Below, piece by piece: positions 5,037 to 9,504 of a stretch of DNA of 9,504 nt. Within the stretch, counting starts at the first letter, position 1; each line of letters opens with the position of its first letter. Source of the DNA: Pedosphaera sp. GTDB taxonomy: Bacteria; Verrucomicrobiota; Verrucomicrobiia; Limisphaerales; SIAT01. The translations under genes were made by a program, and so were the position numbers. The stretch is from the NCBI GenBank assembly GCA_009691645.1, contig SIAT01000062.1, positions 1 to 9,504 on the forward strand. Reading direction: 5' to 3'. A model generated the notes under the pieces. That model searched no databases and had not been told where the DNA came from. It was given only the letters and a program-made list of their open reading frames with translations.

Positions 5037-6560
5037 TTATTGGGCGGGGGGGTCTTTGCGCGGGAAGAGCGGCTCGGGACCGGCGATGGTGTGGCCGGTG
5101 GGAAGCCCGCCCCACGTGGCGGCGTCGAGGTGAGCGGGAACGGAGCCGAGGCCGAGTTGGGCGTAGATCTTGGCGCTGGTCGTCGGAAGGAACGGCAGGA
5201 GCAGCACGGCCAACACGCGACTGGTTTCGGCGAGGTTGTATAACACTTCATCCAACCGCCCCGCTTGCGCGGGGTCTTTCGCCAGTTTGAATGGTGCGGT
5301 CTGGTCGACGTACTGATTTGCGCGGTTCACGAGGCTCCAGATGCTTTGCAGTGCGCCTTGCAATTCGTATTCGCGAAGATTGGAAACCGTCTCCCGCATC
5401 GCTTTCGCCGCGTCGGGCGCCAAGTCATCGTGGCGCGCTGGCACGATGCCGTTGCGGTAGCGCTTGAACATCGAGAGCGAGCGGTTGATGAGATTGCCGA
5501 GGCCGTTGGCCAACTCGGCGGAGTAACGGGATTGAAAGCCCGCGGCGGTCCAGTTTCCGTCGGGGCCGATGTCCAGTTCGCGGACGGCATAGTAGCGGAA
5601 GGCGTCCACGCCCCATTCCTCGATCACCGCCACGGGATCCACCACGTTGCCGGTGGATTTGCTCATCTTCGCCCCGTCCTTCTGCCACCACCCGTGGACA
5701 AGCAACTGCTTTGGCAACGGCAGCCCCGCGGCCTTCAGCATGATCGGCCAGTACACCGCGTGAAACTTGAGGATGTCCTTCCCGATCACGTGCGCGTCCG
5801 CAGGCCACGTCGTGGCGCTTTCACCGCGGCTCTCCGGGATGCTTACGTAATTCACCAGCGCGTCGAACCAGACGTACGTGACAAAGTTCGGATCGAAGGG
5901 CAGGGGGATTCCCCAGGTCAAGCGAGCCAACGGTCGGCTGATGCACAAATCTTCCAGCGGATTGTTCTTCAGGAAGCCGAGCACTTCGTTGCGTCGGTAG
6001 TTGGGAGAGATGAAGGTCGGATTCGCCTCGATGTAATCAATCAGCCACTGCCGGTGGTCTTTCAGGCGGAAGTACCAGTTCTCTTCCTGCAGTTCCACCA
6101 CCTCGCCGTAGCTCGGGTCGAACGTGCCATCGGGTAGCCGATCCTTCTCGGTGAGGAACGTCTCCTCTTTCATCGAGTAGAAGCCCGTGTAGGCCGCCTT
6201 GTAGAAATGACCGGCCGCATGAAGCTGGGAGAGCAGCGCCTGCACCACTGTCTTGTGTCGCGCCTCGGTCGTGCGGACGAAATCGTCATTCGTGAGGTTC
6301 AGCTTGGTTGCGAAGGCGCGCCAACTGGCTGCCAGCTCATCGCAGTATTGCTGCGGGTCCTTGCCCTCCGCCTGCGCCGCTTGCTGCACCTTCTGGCCGT
6401 GCTCGTCCAAGCCGGTCAGGAAGAAGACCTCCTCGCCCAGCGCGCGCCGACTGCGGGCGATTACGTCCGCCAGCACCTTTTCGTAGGCGTGGCCGAGGTG
6501 CGGTTGGCCGTTCACATAATCAATCGCCGTCGTGATGTAAAAGCGTTTGCTCATCTCCAT
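5037..6560 (-). CDS. metG: Methionyl-tRNA synthetase
   Basis: 507 residues. It charges tRNA-Met with methionine, an essential cytoplasmic step of translation. It is a class I synthetase with the HIGH-type motif HLGH at 21-24, TGLDEHGQK at 49-57, WFDALVNY at 231-238, GKDILKFHAVYWPIML at 260-275 and the KMSKS loop KMSKSTGN at 298-305. The C-terminal anticodon-binding helical domain follows (about 350-480). The connective-peptide region reads TGFYSMKEETFLTEKD (125-140) and lacks the Cys pairs of the zinc-knuckle type, so it belongs to the zinc-less subgroup. The protein ends after the anticodon domain, without the roughly 110-residue C-terminal tRNA-binding domain some MetRS carry. ATG 6560 is taken as the start; a second ATG two codons later is possible. 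It lies 72 bases after the wecA-like gene on the same strand. Confidence 0.96.
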   Translation of the reverse strand: MEMSKRFYITTAIDYVNGQPHLGHAYEKVLADVIARSRRALGEEVFFLTGLDEHGQKVQQAAQAEGKDPQQYCDELAASWRAFATKLNLTNDDFVRTTEARHKTVVQALLSQLHAAGHFYKAAYTGFYSMKEETFLTEKDRLPDGTFDPSYGEVVELQEENWYFRLKDHRQWLIDYIEANPTFISPNYRRNEVLGFLKNNPLEDLCISRPLARLTWGIPLPFDPNFVTYVWFDALVNYVSIPESRGESATTWPADAHVIGKDILKFHAVYWPIMLKAAGLPLPKQLLVHGWWQKDGAKMSKSTGNVVDPVAVIEEWGVDAFRYYAVRELDIGPDGNWTAAGFQSRYSAELANGLGNLINRSLSMFKRYRNGIVPARHDDLAPDAAKAMRETVSNLREYELQGALQSIWSLVNRANQYVDQTAPFKLAKDPAQAGRLDEVLYNLAETSRVLAVLLLPFLPTTSAKIYAQLGLGSVPAHLDAATWGGLPTGHTIAGPEPLFPRKDPPAQ

Positions 6561-6632
6561 TTAAGGGCGCGCAGTCTGCCGCGCGGCGGCGCCGTTGGCA
6601 AACAGGAGTTTGAGAAGTTTAAAGCGCTTCCG

Positions 6633-7622
6633 TCAACGGTTCAACCAGACCGCCACGCCGCCGCACGCCATCGCCACTGCCCAAATCGCCGCCACCGACT
6701 GCGTCTTCGACAAGCCGCGCTGCACGAGGCGGTGCGAGAGATGCGTCGTGTCGCCCAGATAGAACGGTTGCCCTCGCTGCCAGCGCCGCCACACCACCCA
6801 AGCCATGTCGAGTAGGGGCACGGTGAGAATGAGCAGAGGCGTGAGCACCGCCCAATACTTCGGATGCTTTGTCGAATAAAAGTCCGGCAGGATCGCCAGC
6901 ACGCCGAGCAGGAACCCGACGAGATGGCTGCCTGCGTCTCCGAGGAACGCGCTCGCTTCCGGGTAGTTGAAGGGCAGGAATCCGAGCAGCGCGCCGCAGG
7001 CCAGCAGACAGAGAATCGCCACCAGATATTGTCCGTGCAACACCGCGATGCAGCCGAAACTCGCCGCGCCAATCGCGCCGAGGCCGGTGCAAAGCCCGTT
7101 CATGTTGTCCATGAAGTTCAGCGCGTTCACCGCCGCGAGAATCCAGAACACCGTCACGATATAACTGAACCAGACGCTCTCGACAAAGAGGGTGATGCGC
7201 ACGCCCGCGGCGGCGACGAGGGCTGCGATGAGCACTTGCCCGGCGAACTTCGCCGAGGCGCGCAACTCGTGCCGATCATCGAGCCAGCCCAGCACCACCA
7301 TCCCGGTCGCTCCGGCGAGGATGGCCGCGAGTTGAAGGCCGCGCCGGCCGAGTCCGTGTCGGATCTCCGGTAGACCGGCACCCGGCCAACCGCCGATTTG
7401 CAGAAGCAGCATCGCGCCGAGCAGCGGCACGAGAATTCCGGTCAGGACCGCCAGCCCGCCGGCCAAAGTGATCGGCCGGTCGTGGATCTTGCGGTGGCCC
7501 GGCTCATCCACGTGCCCGGTCCGAACGCACCACGCGCGCCAGAGAGGGAGGACGGCGAGCGTGACGAGGAAGCCGCCGAGCAACGCGGCAAGGTAGGCGT
7601 TAATCGGGAATGTCACGTGCAA
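6633..7622 (-). CDS. WecA/TagO-family polyprenyl-phosphate glycosyl-1-phosphate transferase
   Basis: 329 residues, a polytopic membrane protein with roughly ten hydrophobic segments. It is an MraY/WecA-family enzyme that transfers a sugar-1-phosphate (often GlcNAc-1-P from its UDP form) to undecaprenyl phosphate, starting O-antigen, teichoic-acid-like or other envelope glycans. Motifs in order: DEPGHRKIHDRPITLAGGLA (39-58), the Mg-binding LGWLDDRHEL (DD at 115-116), NALNFMDNMNGLCTG (166-180), FLGDAGSHLVG (226-236, D229) and the cytoplasmic HLSHRL (294-299), which marks WecA/TagO/WbpL types rather than MraY. The start is uncertain: TTG 7622 is the first possible codon after an in-frame stop, and GTG 7616 is the alternative. 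Neither has a Shine-Dalgarno sequence. The sugar specificity cannot be read from the sequence, so no symbol is given. It may be cotranscribed with metG. Confidence 0.9.
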   Translation of the reverse strand: MHVTFPINAYLAALLGGFLVTLAVLPLWRAWCVRTGHVDEPGHRKIHDRPITLAGGLAVLTGILVPLLGAMLLLQIGGWPGAGLPEIRHGLGRRGLQLAAILAGATGMVVLGWLDDRHELRASAKFAGQVLIAALVAAAGVRITLFVESVWFSYIVTVFWILAAVNALNFMDNMNGLCTGLGAIGAASFGCIAVLHGQYLVAILCLLACGALLGFLPFNYPEASAFLGDAGSHLVGFLLGVLAILPDFYSTKHPKYWAVLTPLLILTVPLLDMAWVVWRRWQRGQPFYLGDTTHLSHRLVQRGLSKTQSVAAIWAVAMACGGVAVWLNR

Positions 7623-7685
7623 AGTTTAATCCAAGCCTTCGGTGGTGAACGAGGAAAAAGTGTCCACGCCGATGCTCACGCGGTT

Positions 7686-7705
7686 GCCTTGAAGTAATTT
7701 CAGGC
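7686..7705. repeat. Imperfect inverted repeat in the divergent intergenic region
   Basis: GCC-T-TGAA, centre GTAAT, TTCA-GGC: two arms matching except for one bulged T, between the divergent wecA-like and DUF6797 genes. It could be an operator for either gene. The rest of the 198-base gap holds a run of nine G (7725-7733) and an AGGAGGGG (7740-7747) with no start codon at a usable distance. I saw no convincing sigma-70 promoter. Confidence 0.25.
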
Positions 7706-7820
7706 CGCAAAGGAGCAGAGATGCGGGGGGGGGCTTTTCAGGAGGGGCACCTCGATCTTTCCGCGGCTGAATTTTTGTTCGCCTCCGTCGTCCCTCATCG
7801 GCATCATGCGCGCCTCAATT

Positions 7821-9504
7821 ATGAAAACTCCGCTGTTCGTTCTTCTCGCCGCCATTTCTTTCGGGGCCATCACCGTTCCCGCGCAGCAGCCGAAGAAGGA
7901 CGCTCCCAAATCCGCACAGCCTGTCCCCGCGCCCAAGGCGCGCAAGGGAACGAAGTGGGACGCGATGGAACTGGGCTCCTTCTTCTCGAGCGGCCTCGAG
8001 GCGACGGTCGCCGGCCAGAAGATCCGCCCGGCGCTCAAGGCGCTCTCCATCCGTGTCGGTAATCAGGGCGAGGCCACGCTCTCCTTCGATACCGAGCGGC
8101 TTCGCATGGCCGCTGGCTGGAGCGGCGGATTCATGTCGCTGGCCACTGGCCGCGAAGGTCTCGAGGGTGTTCCCTCGCCTGCGGGTGAGGTTGCTTTTGG
8201 CACCACGCTTCAAGCTGGCTGGGCAGATGCGAAGGGGAACTTCACCGAGCCGCAGCCCCCGATCATCGGCGGCAACGCCGTCTCGTTCGGTCCGCTCCCC
8301 AAGGAATGGGCCAAGTGGCGCGGGTTTTATCAGAATGGCAAACAGGTCATCCTCTCCTACACCGTCGGCTCGGCTGCGGTGCTCGAGTTGCCGGGATTCG
8401 ATTCGGCGAACAAGATTTTCACCCGCACATTGCAAATCACTGGTGGTGCTGCGCCACTCACGATGTTCGTGCTCGAAGATGCCAAGGCCAAAGCGCGCGT
8501 CGAAGGCGGCATCGTTCTCCTCGAGAACGGCGACCGCGTGATCGCCATTTCCAGCGCGGGTACGAAGGGCAGCTTCGAAATCGCCGCTGGCAACAAGGTT
8601 TTGCTCGAGCTCGCCGGACCAGCGAACGGCCATCTGAAAGTTTCCATCTGGGCCGGTCCCGCCGCCGAGTTCGCCAAGGTGAAATCCGCGATGTTGCCGC
8701 CGGCTGGCAAGACGGTGTTCCCCGATCTTGCCAAGCTCACTCAAGGTGGTCCTCGCAATTGGGGCGACGCTCTCGCGGTCAAGGGAGTTCTCGGCAAGGA
8801 AGAAGGTCCGTACCAAGTGGACACGATCACTCAGCCCGACCTCGACGCGAATCCGTGGAAGTCGTGGATCCGCTCTAGCGGTTTTGATTTCTTCAAGGAC
8901 GGCACCACCGCCGCGCTCTGTTCCGTGAGTGGCGACGTCTGGCTGGTGAGTGGCATTGACGCCACACTCGAGAACGTGAAATGGAAGCGTTTCGCCACCG
9001 GCCTTTTCCAGCCGCTCGGGCTCAAGGTGGTAGATGAAAAAGTGTACGTGCTCGGCCGCGACCAGATCACCCGGCTGCACGACCTGAACGCGGACGGTGA
9101 GGCTGATTTCTACGAGAACTTCAACAACGACGTGGCCATCTCCAATCAGTATCACGAGTTCAACCTCAACCTCGACACCGATCCGGACGGAAACTTCTAT
9201 TTCACCAAAGGCGGCGACCTCGGCCCGTGGAAGCATCAGCACCACGGCGGCCTCCTGCGCGTGAGCAAGGACGGCTCGCGGCTCGATGTCGTCGCCACTG
9301 GCCTGCGCGCGCCGAACGGCATGGGCGTCGGCCCCAAGGGCGAGTTGACCACCGCTGATAACGAAGGCAACTGGGTGCCCAGCTCGCGCGTGGATCTTGT
9401 CAAACCCAACGGGTTCCTCGGTCACATCCACACCGCGCGCGGCCCGCGCCTCGCGGTGCAGGGGACCAACGTGATTCATTATGTGGACGCGAAGGAAGTG
9501 GCCA
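7821..9504 (+). CDS. Secreted DUF6797-type protein with beta-propeller, partial (3' end outside window)
   Basis: The frame is open from ATG 7821 to the window end, giving 561 residues with no stop. A second ATG at 7806 would put MRASI before the signal peptide; 7821 gives the cleaner one (MKTPLFVLLA, cleavage near VPA at 19-21). A Lys/Pro/Ala-rich linker follows (24-44). Residues 45-290 match my recollection of DUF6797: WDAMELGSFF, a RLRMAAGWSGGF block at 93-104, GPLPKEWAKWRGFYQNG at 157-173 and LSYTVG at 178-183. From about 350 a beta-propeller resembling PQQ-sugar-dehydrogenase-like PVC proteins appears (GDVWLVSGID; HDLNADGEADFYENF at 420-434, an EF-hand-like DxNxDGxxD loop; ATGLRAPNGMGVGPKGEL). 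Such proteins are often 900 residues or more and may end in a c-type haem domain, which cannot be seen here. It is probably periplasmic; the substrate is unknown. The antisense frame at 7815-9479 is a shadow. Confidence 0.87.
   Translation, partial: MKTPLFVLLAAISFGAITVPAQQPKKDAPKSAQPVPAPKARKGTKWDAMELGSFFSSGLEATVAGQKIRPALKALSIRVGNQGEATLSFDTERLRMAAGWSGGFMSLATGREGLEGVPSPAGEVAFGTTLQAGWADAKGNFTEPQPPIIGGNAVSFGPLPKEWAKWRGFYQNGKQVILSYTVGSAAVLELPGFDSANKIFTRTLQITGGAAPLTMFVLEDAKAKARVEGGIVLLENGDRVIAISSAGTKGSFEIAAGNKVLLELAGPANGHLKVSIWAGPAAEFAKVKSAMLPPAGKTVFPDLAKLTQGGPRNWGDALAVKGVLGKEEGPYQVDTITQPDLDANPWKSWIRSSGFDFFKDGTTAALCSVSGDVWLVSGIDATLENVKWKRFATGLFQPLGLKVVDEKVYVLGRDQITRLHDLNADGEADFYENFNNDVAISNQYHEFNLNLDTDPDGNFYFTKGGDLGPWKHQHHGGLLRVSKDGSRLDVVATGLRAPNGMGVGPKGELTTADNEGNWVPSSRVDLVKPNGFLGHIHTARGPRLAVQGTNVIHYVDAKEVA

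Noticed and set aside
5265..6137. Plus-strand open frame of 290 codons inside metG
   Set aside because: Antisense shadow of methionyl-tRNA synthetase; no signal, domain or ribosome binding site.
7815..9479. Long minus-strand open frame of 554 codons
   Set aside because: Antisense to the DUF6797/propeller gene. It has no recognisable domain or signal, and its composition (Glu/Arg/Gly/Val-rich) is typical of antisense frames in high-GC genes.

Overview
The window comes from a high-GC (about 60% by eye) bacterial chromosome, most probably a Verrucomicrobiota member. The main clues are a large exported protein of the DUF6797 plus beta-propeller type, which I know from Verrucomicrobiota and Planctomycetota, and a tiny lipoprotein with an RPWN motif of a kind I associate with Verrucomicrobiota. 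Almost no start codon has a convincing Shine-Dalgarno sequence. The phylum assignment is inference; no rRNA or tRNA gene is present to anchor it.

Layout: at the left edge, two plus-strand genes are tightly linked. One is the C-terminal part of a coiled-coil protein with a small beta-domain (2-325); the other is a 56-residue lipoprotein (332-502). They converge on a long minus-strand block. Read in its own direction from right to left, that block holds a WecA/TagO-type glycosyl-1-phosphate transferase (7622-6633), methionyl-tRNA synthetase (6560-5037), a small exported lysozyme/transglycosylase-like protein (4891-4427), a probable 6S RNA (about 4309-4131) with a terminator just after it (4124-4085), then rarA (4052-2679), a 5-formyltetrahydrofolate cyclo-ligase (2682-2110, overlapping rarA by 4 bp) and RNase Y (2099-522). 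The right end carries a plus-strand gene for a secreted DUF6797/beta-propeller protein, starting at 7821 and running off the window after 561 codons.

How the parts fit: rarA, the cyclo-ligase and rny look like one operon (4-bp overlap, then a 10-bp gap). The gene-free stretch in front of it (4053-4426) folds, on the minus strand, into a 6S-like architecture. It has a closing helix of about 17 pairs in three segments, an asymmetric central bubble whose 3' side carries a small hairpin, and a GC-closed terminal stem. In Escherichia coli the 6S gene precedes the cyclo-ligase gene ygfA, and in Bacillus subtilis a 6S gene lies beside the rarA homologue yrvN. Here one RNA sits in front of both genes. 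This is the most noteworthy non-coding element in the window. The rest is mostly housekeeping (translation, folate repair, replication-fork maintenance, RNA decay, envelope glycan initiation), flanked by lineage-specific envelope proteins. I saw no CRISPR array, insertion sequence, prophage gene or defence system.
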